NCBI GenBank assembly: GCA_964392265.1
Contig: CAYMOS010000001.1
Coordinates: 223,494 to 287,493 of the forward strand
Length of the DNA: 64,000 nt
From: CALMAK01 sp964392265
GTDB taxonomy: Bacteria; Patescibacteriota; Saccharimonadia; Saccharimonadales; Saccharimonadaceae
Direction: 5' to 3'
The notes below the pieces were generated by a model, which was not told the origin of the DNA, searched no databases, and saw only the letters and a program-made list of their open reading frames with translations. A program made the position numbers and the translations under genes. Below are positions 1-7,900 of this stretch, piece by piece (the stretch's first letter is position 1; every line of letters begins with the position of its first letter).

Positions 1-231
1 AACAAGCCTCGATTGCTTGGTGAATTCGGCGCCCTGACTGGCGATGCCCGCCGTCCTGCCTGGATAACCTCCATCGCTACCGAGGTGCAAGCCTTGCCAA
101 AGCTTCGTGGCGCTCTGTGGTTTTCGTCCGGCACCTGGGGCGCTATTCATGGGAGTAACGGCACCGCAGATGAACTCACCGCTCTGCGAGGACTGATGGA
201 CCATCCGTATTTGAATAATTGGAAGGTTTAG
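1..231 (+). CDS. C-terminal end of a GH26-like glycoside hydrolase-fold protein (5' partial)
   Basis: The reading frame is open from the first base of the window to a TAG at 229-231, so the gene begins upstream. The visible 76 residues start NKPRLLGEFGALTGD. The LGEFG segment resembles the IPEFG and VPEFG segments of the two complete proteins at 2407 and 3381, where the Glu sits where a clan GH-A nucleophile would be. The rest is a helix followed by W/F-rich sequence (ALWFSSGTWG), as expected at the end of a TIM barrel. It is probably another member of the same surface-protein cluster. Function is inferred from this short similarity only. Confidence 0.5.
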   Translation, partial: NKPRLLGEFGALTGDARRPAWITSIATEVQALPKLRGALWFSSGTWGAIHGSNGTADELTALRGLMDHPYLNNWKV

Positions 232-271
232 CAGGATCATGGGGTGATGAGATCTATTTTTCTCAATTGAT

Positions 272-308
272 TTGACAAACTCCTCGGGGGGGGGGGGGGG
301 GGTACCAT
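272..308 (+). promoter_or_regulatory. Promoter with 17-G tract between -35 and -10 (candidate phase-variable switch)
   Basis: TTGACA at 272-277 is a perfect -35 box. It is followed by 8 bases, a run of 17 G at 286-302, and TACCAT at 303-308 as -10, then AAAAGTA. The spacer is 25 bases, too long for good promoter function; 8 or 9 G would give the usual 16-17. A second copy of the same arrangement at 4866-4893 has 7 G and a 16-base spacer. Slippage in the G tract could therefore turn this promoter on and off. The exact G count may be affected by sequencing or assembly error. Confidence 0.6.
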
Positions 309-448
309 AAAAGTACACCAACAACAACTACAAGCATCACCCGTGGAAGATGTGTGCCGGTAGGCAGGCGCGTTAGCGCCTCTCCCCCCTCACTCGCACT
401 CAAGTTCCACTCCTAAAACTCCACCACGAAAGGAACACCATCAACACC

Positions 449-1603
449 ATGCCACGCCTACCACACCCCGGCTCAGACCAAGGTCAATGGGGCACCATCC
501 TCAACGACTACCTCTCCCAAGCCCACAACCCAGACGGCTCTCTCAAAGACAATAGCGTCACCACCAATGCCATTGCCCCCAACACTATCACCACTCCCTC
601 TATTCACAGTGATGCCATCACCGAAGCCAAACTAGACCCCACTGTCCGCTCTAAACTCAACTCTGGTGGTGGTACCCAAGGCCCCACTGGCCCACAAGGA
701 GCCACCGGAGCCCAAGGAGCCCCTGGCACACCAGGCACAGCTGGTACCCCAGGCTCACAAGGCCCCACTGGTCCTCAAGGTCCCCAAGGCCCCCAAGGCC
801 CTGCCTCCACCATCCCTGGCCCCGCCGGAGCCACCGGCCCTGCAGGTCAACCCGGTGCTGACTCCACGGTCCCTGGTCCTCAAGGATCCCAAGGCCCCAC
901 CGGCCCACAAGGAGCCACCGGTGCTAGCGGTATGCCTGGCTCCCAAGGTAGTACTGGTCCTCAAGGATCCCAAGGTACTCCTGGAGCTACCGGCCCTCAA
1001 GGCACAGCTGGCCCCTCAGGTCCTGCTGGAGCGAATGGGAGTGTTGGGGCGACGGGGGCGAGTGGACAACAAGGTGCTACTGGAGCTCAAGGTACTATGG
1101 GGGCGACGGGACCTGCGGGCGCAACGACGATTGGAGGGATAGATGGGTTGCAGGGGGAGTTGGAGGGGAAGCGCGGAAGGATCAACGCTGTTATCGATGT
1201 CAACGGTGCTGATGCTTATATGGAAAACTTCCGCATCACCAACGACGGCAGCGCTACGAGTACGTGGCCCGAGCGACTCACTTTCTTTTATCGTGACACT
1301 ATGGGCGGCACATACTATCGAACAGGCTACTTTAACGAGTACGGCGAGATACGCGTCGCGCCTGGTAAACCAAACACCGTAGCATTCCGGGCGTTTACCA
1401 GAGAATATACTACCCAGCCTGCACGCAATATGAGTGTGCCAATCATCGAGCTGATGGACGATCGCACGAATCGCAATCAATTATTTGCGGTAATGCCGAA
1501 CGGCCAAGTGATAGCACCAAATATCGGTAACAAGGTAACCACCTCCAACACCGCCCCGAGTTCACCATCGGTCGGCGATGTATGGGTCGATACGAGTTCA
1601 TAG
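449..1603 (+). CDS. Collagen-like surface protein
   Basis: The 384-residue protein has three parts. Residues 1 to about 73 form an N-terminal module (PGSDQGQWGTILNDYL) rich in short polar repeats such as NAIAPNTITTPSI. Residues about 74-230 are Gly-X-Y collagen repeats dominated by GPTGPQ, GATGAQ and GPQGPQ. The rest is a non-repetitive C-terminal domain ending in SSPSVGDVWVDTSS, a module of the kind found on phage tail and adhesin proteins. No signal peptide is evident. A GAAAGGA Shine-Dalgarno lies 15-20 bases before the ATG. It heads a set of tightly packed genes (1607, 2407, 3381) behind the G-tract promoter. Codon use changes abruptly at about 1029, from C-ending to G-rich codons. A trimeric fibre or stalk role at the cell surface is inferred. 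Confidence 0.8.
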   Translation: MPRLPHPGSDQGQWGTILNDYLSQAHNPDGSLKDNSVTTNAIAPNTITTPSIHSDAITEAKLDPTVRSKLNSGGGTQGPTGPQGATGAQGAPGTPGTAGTPGSQGPTGPQGPQGPQGPASTIPGPAGATGPAGQPGADSTVPGPQGSQGPTGPQGATGASGMPGSQGSTGPQGSQGTPGATGPQGTAGPSGPAGANGSVGATGASGQQGATGAQGTMGATGPAGATTIGGIDGLQGELEGKRGRINAVIDVNGADAYMENFRITNDGSATSTWPERLTFFYRDTMGGTYYRTGYFNEYGEIRVAPGKPNTVAFRAFTREYTTQPARNMSVPIIELMDDRTNRNQLFAVMPNGQVIAPNIGNKVTTSNTAPSSPSVGDVWVDTSS

Positions 1604-1606
1604 TAT

Positions 1607-2407
1607 ATGAGCGGGTTTGTCAAAGAATTCAGTGCAACGAGTGGTGCCACTAATGTGACATCAGTACAGGTATCGATTCCTTCAGCCATACCGGTAGGTA
1701 ATGCTCTCGTTGCAGCGGTTGTCACGCTTAATAGCACAGTGCCCATCGCCGGTGTGGCGGCGACCGATACGAAGGGTAATACTTGGACATTTCTGCACAC
1801 CGATATAATCGGTGCGACCACGGCAGGGACACACCTCCTCTATGTCAATGTCACTCACGCACTGACGACAGCCGATACGATCACCTTCACCTACTCTGAC
1901 GTTGCCACGCGTTCGGCTATATCAGTGGTGGAATTCAATGACATACTGGCCCCTGACGTTCGGGCTGATGGTGATAATGGCGGCAACTCGTCAAACGTAC
2001 TCGCAACCGATGCGACGACGGCGACATCAGAAGCAAATGAATTAATATTTGGTACGTTTGGCCTCGTTAATCCTGGGCGTATATTTACTGCTACCAATGG
2101 ATTTACGACTCTCACAAAAGTTGTCTCAAGCGGCGCGTCGGGTAATCGCGCCATCTGCCCCGAGTATAAATATGTGTCAGTGGTAGGAGACCAGACGGCC
2201 AACGGCACGCTTGACTCAAGCGCGGTATGGTCGGGTATCGTCCAGACATTTACACTGGGCGCGCTGCCGCCCTCGCGGAGCGGCCGGCCGAAAGTCTGGG
2301 ACGGCATCGCCTGGGTGGCTCGTGATGCAAAAACCTGGAATGGTACCGCCTGGGTGACTCACAAAGCCAAAGGCTACGACGGGTCAACATGGGTGGAGAG
2401 TAAATAA
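1607..2407 (+). CDS. Surface protein with C-terminal W-D-G repeats, function unknown
   Basis: The 266-residue protein is Thr/Ala/Val-rich and predicted all-beta. It has no signal peptide and few charged residues in the first 210 positions. Residues about 225-262 hold three short repeats of the type KVWDGIAWV, KTWNGTAWV and KGYDGSTWV. Such motifs recur in this cluster (VRFYTGSAW in the protein at 4940, IGTWNGAAI in the protein at 7400). The ATG lies three bases after the stop of the collagen-like gene, and its stop overlaps the ATG of the next gene, so it is co-translated with both. Attachment of the fibre to a ligand or a scaffold role is possible; the family was not recognised. Confidence 0.7.
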   Translation: MSGFVKEFSATSGATNVTSVQVSIPSAIPVGNALVAAVVTLNSTVPIAGVAATDTKGNTWTFLHTDIIGATTAGTHLLYVNVTHALTTADTITFTYSDVATRSAISVVEFNDILAPDVRADGDNGGNSSNVLATDATTATSEANELIFGTFGLVNPGRIFTATNGFTTLTKVVSSGASGNRAICPEYKYVSVVGDQTANGTLDSSAVWSGIVQTFTLGALPPSRSGRPKVWDGIAWVARDAKTWNGTAWVTHKAKGYDGSTWVESK

Positions 2408-3369
2408 TGAGCAGAATGGTTCGCAGACTACAGTGCGCGAGCGCTCCGGCATATCAGCCGAAGTATCCTGGTGACCCAGGTCCGGGTAAGTATTATGTAG
2501 GCTGGGCTTTGGGGCCTGGCAATTTAAACGTGCCAGCTGCTCAAGCCAACCCTGGCTGGCCTGGTGACAATAAAATTTCGGTGATACATGATTATTCAAA
2601 TGCTACCAACTGGCGTGTACACCCAGGCAAGCTCGACCAGGCCATATCGCGCGGCATGATACCAAGCCAATCGTTTAAACTGATGGCATATACGCCTACG
2701 CAGATCGTCGCTGGCGAGGCCGACGCCGATATCGATGCGTCGGCCGCTATCTGCCTCGCCCGAGCACCCCATCCTATATGGCTCTGCTACTATCATGAGC
2801 CGGAGGATAACTTTCCGGCATCGGGTGAAGCAACGGCCTACCGTGCTGCCTATCGCCGTATCGTTACACGGTTTCGTGCAGCGGGCGTGACCAACGTGGC
2901 TTGGATGCCGATTTATATGTGCCCCTGGACGTTTCGCAATACATCGGGTCGTGACTGGCGCTGGTGGCATGCCGACTGGAACGGTAGTGGGTGGCATAGC
3001 GACATCATGATGGATCTGCTTGGACTAGATGTGTATAATCCGATGCCAGATAACGACTATAATAATTCATTTGCTAGTATGCTCGATGAAGCGCAAAATA
3101 AAATAGCATTATCAAATCCTCCGCAGTGGGATATTGTCATACCGGAATTTGGTATGAGCTGGGAAGCTAATAGGCCGGCCTCACCTAATTGGGTAGACTG
3201 GTGTACCGAGGCAAGAAACTATGCTGTGGCACACAATATTAAAAGTTTCTGCTACTGGGATAATGCGCAAGCTCCAGTTGGTCGCTACAGCTTCGGTCCG
3301 ACGCATGACCCGACTGGCAACAAGTTGGATGGCTGGAATATTATAGTAAATGGTGCAGCAGTAAGGTAG
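2407..3369 (+). CDS. GH26-like glycoside hydrolase-fold protein
   Basis: The 320-residue protein looks like a (beta/alpha)8-barrel of glycoside hydrolase family 26 type. CYYHEPED puts a candidate acid/base Glu near residue 131 (the HEP motif), and VIPEFGMSWE puts a candidate nucleophile Glu near residue 247. Aromatic sugar-binding-type residues are plentiful (RDWRWWHADWNGSGWH). GH26 enzymes cut beta-mannans and related beta-glycans, but the substrate here cannot be read from sequence. The start overlaps the previous stop by one base. There is no signal peptide, so export would need another route, for example with the surface structure encoded by the neighbours. The pair with the gene at 3381 suggests duplication followed by divergence. 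Confidence 0.7.
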   Translation: MSRMVRRLQCASAPAYQPKYPGDPGPGKYYVGWALGPGNLNVPAAQANPGWPGDNKISVIHDYSNATNWRVHPGKLDQAISRGMIPSQSFKLMAYTPTQIVAGEADADIDASAAICLARAPHPIWLCYYHEPEDNFPASGEATAYRAAYRRIVTRFRAAGVTNVAWMPIYMCPWTFRNTSGRDWRWWHADWNGSGWHSDIMMDLLGLDVYNPMPDNDYNNSFASMLDEAQNKIALSNPPQWDIVIPEFGMSWEANRPASPNWVDWCTEARNYAVAHNIKSFCYWDNAQAPVGRYSFGPTHDPTGNKLDGWNIIVNGAAVR

Positions 3370-3380
3370 AGAGGGTAATT

Positions 3381-4220
3381 ATGCCGATAGGTCGTCGTCT
3401 CATGAGAGTTGGTCAAAAGAAGAAGCGCATGGGTATCGGTGCCTGCCCCGAGAACCCCGGCGGTGAAAGTCTCAATGCTGCCCTGACGGTCGCCAATAAA
3501 TATGCTGATGGCGTAGTTGTACGTCAGTTTATAGGGAGCATTAAAAACCCGAATGTCTCGCCACGTCTCCGTACGGTGCATACATCATACAACCTAGCCA
3601 GCAATCCATATGCTTCACTGATCGCGGGCAATTATGATGCGGCAATTACAGCTGCCGCCCTAGCGGCTCGCCCGGGCGACATCCTAGAATGGACGCATGA
3701 GTTTGATAAAAAAGTCCGCGATGGTGACGCGCCACTTGCGGCTGGCATACAGGCAAAAAATCATTTCTACGATGTCGTGAAAGTGGCTAATCCAGAGGTA
3801 CTGGTGGCGACCACGTACACGTGGGGGCTGTTTGCATGGTGGCAGACAGGCGATAATCCTAATAACTATGCTGCCATCAAGGCGGACATCTTGGGCATAG
3901 ACTACGACGGCGGTGTTATGTACAACCCTACGACAGGCTACCCCAACTTTATCGACACTATGAACCGTGTAGCAACATGGGCGGCAGGCAAATACAGCCG
4001 ACTGTCAGTGCCCGAGTTTGGGTGTCCGCGTAGCACCACGCACGACCCGACCGCAGCTATACTCACGCCATGGCTCGAGCAATATGTTGATTTGTTTGAG
4101 TCGTATGGGTACGAATATGTCTGCTACTACGACTATAATCCAAATTCCGATAAGTCATCACTCGATCAGCCATCTTCGATTGCGGCATGGACAAATGCAG
4201 TAACCAACTCACTTTTATAG
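3381..4220 (+). CDS. Second GH26-like glycoside hydrolase-fold protein
   Basis: The 279-residue protein has the same plan as the preceding gene with little direct identity. LEWTHEFDKK places a candidate acid/base Glu near residue 107, and SVPEFGCPR a candidate nucleophile near residue 212. LGIDYDGGVMYNP corresponds to LGLDVYNPMPDN of the neighbour. The N-terminus (MPIGRRLMRVGQKKKRMG) is strongly basic, and no signal peptide is visible. The gene starts 11 bases after the previous stop with a weak GAGGG Shine-Dalgarno and belongs to the same transcription unit. Enzyme activity is inferred from the paired Glu residues; the protein could alternatively be a catalytically dead carbohydrate-binding barrel. 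Confidence 0.65.
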   Translation: MPIGRRLMRVGQKKKRMGIGACPENPGGESLNAALTVANKYADGVVVRQFIGSIKNPNVSPRLRTVHTSYNLASNPYASLIAGNYDAAITAAALAARPGDILEWTHEFDKKVRDGDAPLAAGIQAKNHFYDVVKVANPEVLVATTYTWGLFAWWQTGDNPNNYAAIKADILGIDYDGGVMYNPTTGYPNFIDTMNRVATWAAGKYSRLSVPEFGCPRSTTHDPTAAILTPWLEQYVDLFESYGYEYVCYYDYNPNSDKSSLDQPSSIAAWTNAVTNSLL

Positions 4221-4277
4221 GGGTTTCAGAAAATAACACATAATTAAGGTAAGGTACCTCAGGAAGGCAAAGTCATT

Positions 4278-4799
4278 ATGAATACCAGCGTCACATCAAG
4301 AGGATTTACGATCGTTGAGTTGCTGATTGTGATTGTTGTGATTGCTATCTTGGCGGCGATCAGTATAGTAGCCTATACTGGCATTCAAAACCGTGCCCAC
4401 AATACAGCCCTACAGAGTGATTTGCGAACAGTTGGCGGCCAAATACTGCTTGACCAAACTCTCAGTGACTCAGGGCAGCCAGCAACTGCAGATGCCACAG
4501 GGTTGACGGGTAAGGTTAAGGTTAGCAAGCACAGCTACAATACTACTGGCATCTCTTCAGGGCAATTTGCCTATTGTCGTAATAATGAGTATTTTGCACT
4601 CCTGGCTCGATCAAAAACTAATGTTACATATGTATACAGGTCAATTGGGGGTACTATCGGAACTGTTAGTAATACGGGTAATCTCAACAGCCTTTGCGCT
4701 TCAGGGGGTGTTGCTAATTCAAGCACGGGCTATGCAGCTGTCTGGCTAATTCATCCCACTGCCTATGCGCCAGACGTATGGGCACCATGGGTAGAATAG
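4278..4799 (+). CDS. Type IV pilin-like protein (prepilin)
   Basis: The 173-residue protein has a class III signal peptide. A short leader ends in SRG, then F-T-I-V-E starts the mature protein with Glu at +5, followed by a hydrophobic helix (LLIVIVVIAILAAISIV) and the AYTGIQNRAHNTALQSDL spine. The C-terminal half carries two Cys residues (YCRNNE and LCASGG) that could form the usual disulfide loop. It sits at the end of the first surface unit and before the second G-tract promoter, without pilB, pilC or pilD nearby. Type IV pili are used by Saccharibacteria for motility and host contact; a minor pilin or adhesin role is inferred. Confidence 0.8.
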   Translation: MNTSVTSRGFTIVELLIVIVVIAILAAISIVAYTGIQNRAHNTALQSDLRTVGGQILLDQTLSDSGQPATADATGLTGKVKVSKHSYNTTGISSGQFAYCRNNEYFALLARSKTNVTYVYRSIGGTIGTVSNTGNLNSLCASGGVANSSTGYAAVWLIHPTAYAPDVWAPWVE

Positions 4800-4865
4800 G
4801 TATCCGATCAGGTGGCATCAATTCTTAGCCTTGTCTGATTTATTCGTACAATTTGAGATGTATAG

Positions 4866-4893
4866 TTGACAATTCCTATCGGGGGGGTACCAT
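4866..4893 (+). promoter_or_regulatory. Second G-tract promoter, 7 G, spacing in the active range
   Basis: TTGACA at 4866-4871, 9 bases, seven G at 4881-4887, TACCAT at 4888-4893, then AAAAGTA. The -35/-10 spacer is 16 bases. The G run and the 13 bases after it match the element at 286-315. It precedes the surface unit 4940-7633. Because the spacing is close to ideal here, this copy should be on while the 17-G copy should be off. Confidence 0.65.
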
Positions 4894-4939
4894 AAAAGTA
4901 ACACAAAACACAAGTACTTTTATCGGAGGAACACTAACT

Positions 4940-5233
4940 ATGGCAAGCCCAGGAGTAGGCGGCTCACTCAGTGCTGCATCGGATGTCTATTTTAATAACC
5001 CGACCCATAATGACACGCTAAAATATGATGGCACGCTGCATGCATGGACGAATAATGCGCAGGGCGGTGCTAGTAGTAATGTTCGTTTCTATACTGGCAG
5101 TGCATGGCAACCGCGCGGTGCATCACCGTACCCGGTGACGTTTGATGCTGGCCTTACTGACCCTGTATCGCAGCCGACCGATTGGCTACCGGGCGACCAC
5201 ATCATCAGCCTTAATCCGCCAGTTGCGCCATGA
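4940..5233 (+). CDS. Small surface-unit protein, function unknown
   Basis: The 97-residue protein begins MASPGVGGSLSAASDVYF. The ATG at 4940 is chosen over an upstream in-frame start at 4853, because 4853 lies upstream of the promoter and a GGAGGA Shine-Dalgarno sits 9 bases before 4940. It contains LKYDGTLHAWTN and VRFYTGSAWQPRG, aromatic motifs like those of the proteins at 1607 and 7400. It is the first gene of the second surface unit and overlaps the start of the next gene by 4 bases (ATGA). No membrane segment or signal peptide is seen. The position matches that of the collagen-like gene in unit one, so it may be the base of a comparable structure. Confidence 0.65.
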   Translation: MASPGVGGSLSAASDVYFNNPTHNDTLKYDGTLHAWTNNAQGGASSNVRFYTGSAWQPRGASPYPVTFDAGLTDPVSQPTDWLPGDHIISLNPPVAP

Positions 5234-6456
5234 CACAGCTTCGCACGCTGACGACGGGACAGCAGCTGGTTGGGGTTGGATTGCCGCCGGTTGATTTGTC
5301 GACGACCGATGCGGTGTTCAGGCCGCAACGGTTTGCCTCACTGGCAGAGGCGCGGACTGCATTGGGCGCGCCGGCTGGTGCGAATTACGTGATGTGGACG
5401 TTCGGCAACGCCGACCTTGAGACGGTATTTGCGAATCAGTTGGGTGAAAATGACATTTTGGTCCTGCCAGAGCGCGATGACCCGTACTTGATTGATTCAT
5501 CCAACGGATTTATGGCAGCTGGTGTGGCCGAGGTTGATGGCGTAGGGGCGAACGGCCTGAAAAACGGCTCGCGCTACCCGATAGTGTCGAACTCACGCAA
5601 CTGGTTTTCGATGGCGCGCGCTCGGCGCGGGATTATCGGTCTCGGCCCGAATGTCGTGATTCAACCGTCGGTATCTGGCTGGTCGCAGGGTCGTTGGCCT
5701 ATTTTGCAAAATGAACCATCTGGCCAGCAGTTCCAAAAACGCTATATGACGAATGGTTCCTCGGCTGACATGGTGGGAGCGCAGTGCAAGCTGATTGACT
5801 GCGAGAGCGCCAATCCATTCTTTGCCAATTTTACTCTGCGTAGCCGTAATTTTGGCGGTGTGCAATATAACGGACTGGTCATGACGGGTGGAACTACGAA
5901 GACCGCTAAACGTATACATTTTGATGGTTGCTGGCGAGGAAACGAAGGGGTGCCAAACGGTGAGACTGGCGGGCTTGCATGCAATCAAGGCACATACTTG
6001 GTCGAAAATTGCGATTTTGTCAGCAGTGACGGTTCTTCGCCGCTCATGTGGAATCGTACGCAGGGTGGCACCGTCCGTCATGTGCGCTCAAGCAAGCCAA
6101 ATTACGGCATGTTTACTTTTTGGCGGGCGGGCAAGGTTAATGTATTCGAGAATGTATGGATGGATTGTTATCGAATAGGCATGAACCTAGAAGAGAATGA
6201 TGCTGACTTTGCATTGAATTGGACGGGCGGAAAAATCATTTTAGATGGGCCTGCAAGTAGATTTCATCTCAATATCAATCCGTCGGGCGGATCTATAAAA
6301 GTCAACTTAACAGATGTTGAATGTTCACCGAATGGGTATACGCCCAACACGGTTTCTGCAGGTGTTTATACTACTGCAGGTGTGCAGAAACGTTCGGATT
6401 GCACCAGTAACGGGCTTCCGATGTCTTATCTACCATCAGTAAACTGGATCAACTAA
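5230..6456 (+). CDS. Right-handed beta-helix (pectate lyase-like) surface protein
   Basis: The 408-residue protein has an N-terminal module (residues about 1-75) linked to a region from about residue 80 onward with the spaced G/N and aromatic pattern of parallel beta-helices, for example RRGIIGLGPNVVIQPSV, RIHFDGCWRGNEG and YLVENCDFVSSDG. Proteins of this fold include pectate lyases, phage tailspike depolymerases and adhesins; no family-specific catalytic triad was identified. It overlaps the preceding gene by 4 bases. A polysaccharide-binding or depolymerising tailspike-like role fits the glycoside hydrolase-like proteins in the neighbouring unit, but is inference. Confidence 0.65.
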   Translation: MTQLRTLTTGQQLVGVGLPPVDLSTTDAVFRPQRFASLAEARTALGAPAGANYVMWTFGNADLETVFANQLGENDILVLPERDDPYLIDSSNGFMAAGVAEVDGVGANGLKNGSRYPIVSNSRNWFSMARARRGIIGLGPNVVIQPSVSGWSQGRWPILQNEPSGQQFQKRYMTNGSSADMVGAQCKLIDCESANPFFANFTLRSRNFGGVQYNGLVMTGGTTKTAKRIHFDGCWRGNEGVPNGETGGLACNQGTYLVENCDFVSSDGSSPLMWNRTQGGTVRHVRSSKPNYGMFTFWRAGKVNVFENVWMDCYRIGMNLEENDADFALNWTGGKIILDGPASRFHLNINPSGGSIKVNLTDVECSPNGYTPNTVSAGVYTTAGVQKRSDCTSNGLPMSYLPSVNWIN

Positions 6457-6472
6457 CGAAAGGAAGGTTATT

Positions 6473-7390
6473 ATGGCACTTGTACAATATTTATTCGAAG
6501 GTGGGAGTGAAGGCGCAACCGTTACCAACGCAAACTCTGGCTCATCGGCTGCATCAGTAGAGGGTGGAACGCACGTGTTTGCGGCAACAGCTAAAGCGCA
6601 CGGGTCGTTTGGGTTTAATGCAACTAATGTAGCTGGTTCTGGTAGCTTTAGGCGCTTTCCCTTTGCGGGAGGCGCAACAACGACGGTGTTTCAGTTCTCG
6701 GGTGTTATAACGATGCCTAGCCAGGCACCACTGCTGGATACTCCTGTGTGTCGCTTTGTTGAAGCGGCCGGCGGCGGCCGATTAGTAATAGGTGTAAATG
6801 CCGCTGGTAATATTGTGGTTGGTGACTATCAGTCGACCCACTACGTTACCATAGCGGGCATGACTGTAGTGTGGGGACAAAAATATCGCATTACTTGTGA
6901 GGTCGTTGGAGGTTCAACGACTAGTTCTCAAGTATCAGTTCATGTATATTCTGGCACCACATCTTGGAGCGCGCCCATAGGGACACCGTTGAGCGTTAGC
7001 AACTGGAACCTGTCTACTAGTAGTCTGATTGGTGTTGATATTGGTGTTGGTAGTTCTCCGGGTGCAATTGCGTTGACAATAGGGTGGGACGACTTACAGC
7101 TCAACAATGGTGCGGGTAGTGAAATCGGCGACATTACGGCAACACTAGCCACTCCGGTTGTGACGCTTGGTGCAGTCACAAACCCTTCGACAGTGGGTGG
7201 CTCGAATGGTTCACAGGTGGTGACGTGGGCTGCAGTGCCAGGGGCGAGCTCGTACGAAGCTTGGATTGCCTCGGGTGCATCGCCGGCTCAAGGTGACTTC
7301 ACGCGTGTGGCGACTGGCGTGACAAGCCCTTATACCTTTACTGGTCTGACGGCAGGCGAGCGGTCGTATGGAATAAAGGCAAAGGTGTAG
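6473..7390 (+). CDS. Surface protein with lectin-like N-terminal region and C-terminal FN3-like domain
   Basis: The 305-residue protein starts MALVQYLFEGGSEGATV after an AAGGAAGG Shine-Dalgarno. Residues about 1-210 resemble a jelly-roll carbohydrate-binding module (alternating short strands; IGWDDLQLNNGAGSEIG near the end, as in laminin-G/concanavalin-like domains). Residues about 220-305 look like a fibronectin type III domain (TPVVTLGAVTNPS, VVTWAAVPGASSYEAWI, TSPYTFTGLTAGERSYGIKAKV). There is no signal peptide. It lies between the beta-helix gene and a small terminal gene in the same operon. An adhesive role is inferred. Confidence 0.65.
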   Translation: MALVQYLFEGGSEGATVTNANSGSSAASVEGGTHVFAATAKAHGSFGFNATNVAGSGSFRRFPFAGGATTTVFQFSGVITMPSQAPLLDTPVCRFVEAAGGGRLVIGVNAAGNIVVGDYQSTHYVTIAGMTVVWGQKYRITCEVVGGSTTSSQVSVHVYSGTTSWSAPIGTPLSVSNWNLSTSSLIGVDIGVGSSPGAIALTIGWDDLQLNNGAGSEIGDITATLATPVVTLGAVTNPSTVGGSNGSQVVTWAAVPGASSYEAWIASGASPAQGDFTRVATGVTSPYTFTGLTAGERSYGIKAKV

Positions 7391-7399
7391 GTCTACGAG

Positions 7400-7633
7400 A
7401 TGCTCGATTCGTTCATAGGTTACGCCGCCGGGACGCTCGCCGAGCCGGACTTTCAAGATTCTCGCATTGGGTTTGCGGCTGGGACACTCTACGACCCTGG
7501 TGCGTATGCCGACTCGTCTATCGGCTACATCAGCGGTATTCTGTCGCCGCCGCATCATCCTATCGGTACTTGGAATGGTGCTGCTATTGCGTGGAGCACG
7601 ATTGGTACTTGGGATGGGCACGATATAGTTTGA
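7400..7633 (+). CDS. Small repeat protein closing the second surface unit
   Basis: The 77-residue protein is built of three consecutive repeats of about 18-20 residues (DSFIGYAAGTL, DSRIGFAAGTL, DSSIGYISGIL), followed by two short W repeats (IGTWNGAAI and IGTWDGHDI). The C-terminal motifs match the W-D-G repeats at the end of the protein encoded at 1607. It starts 9 bases after the previous stop. Function is unknown; the repeats and operon position suggest a structural cap or attachment piece. Confidence 0.6.
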   Translation: MLDSFIGYAAGTLAEPDFQDSRIGFAAGTLYDPGAYADSSIGYISGILSPPHHPIGTWNGAAIAWSTIGTWDGHDIV

Positions 7634-7690
7634 TTTGCCACCGTGCCCATGAAGAGAGCCGATATTATCGTCGAGAGGCTGAGACTACTG

Positions 7691-7719
7691 TTGCTTAAAA
7701 AGCATAAGTATGATATAAT
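7691..7719 (+). promoter_or_regulatory. Promoter of the 49-residue ORF (leaderless type)
   Basis: TTGCTT at 7691-7696 and a perfect TATAAT at 7714-7719 are separated by 17 bases. The -10 box ends 6 bases before the ATG at 7726, so transcription should begin at or next to the start codon. Confidence 0.7.
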
Positions 7720-7725
7720 GAAAGT

Positions 7726-7875
7726 ATGAACCTACAAAACAAACATCACCTCTTTGAGGACGAACATGTCGACGATTATAGCGTGCTGAACTTTTTGTTA
7801 GAGCACGTCAAAGGCCTGAGCCCTTCATCGTTGACACCACAGTTTGTCTTTTACGATGAAAACGAAGTAGAGTAG
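7726..7875 (+). CDS. Small acidic protein, 49 residues, unknown
   Basis: The reading frame begins MNLQNKHHLFEDEH and ends FYDENEVE. It is rich in D, E and H and has no membrane segment. Support comes from the promoter directly in front of the ATG and the 6-base gap seen at many genes here. The argS -10 box lies just after its stop codon. A small regulatory or antitoxin-sized protein is possible, but nothing in the sequence decides this. Confidence 0.55.
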   Translation: MNLQNKHHLFEDEHVDDYSVLNFLLEHVKGLSPSSLTPQFVFYDENEVE

Positions 7876-7900
7876 TTCTCATCTGTTATAATTGTCTCTG

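Noticed and set aside
657..1142. Long open frames on the minus strand and in a second plus frame across the collagen repeat
   Set aside because: They are produced by the repetitive Gly-X-Y codons; their translations are low-complexity and the collagen frame has the Shine-Dalgarno and family match.
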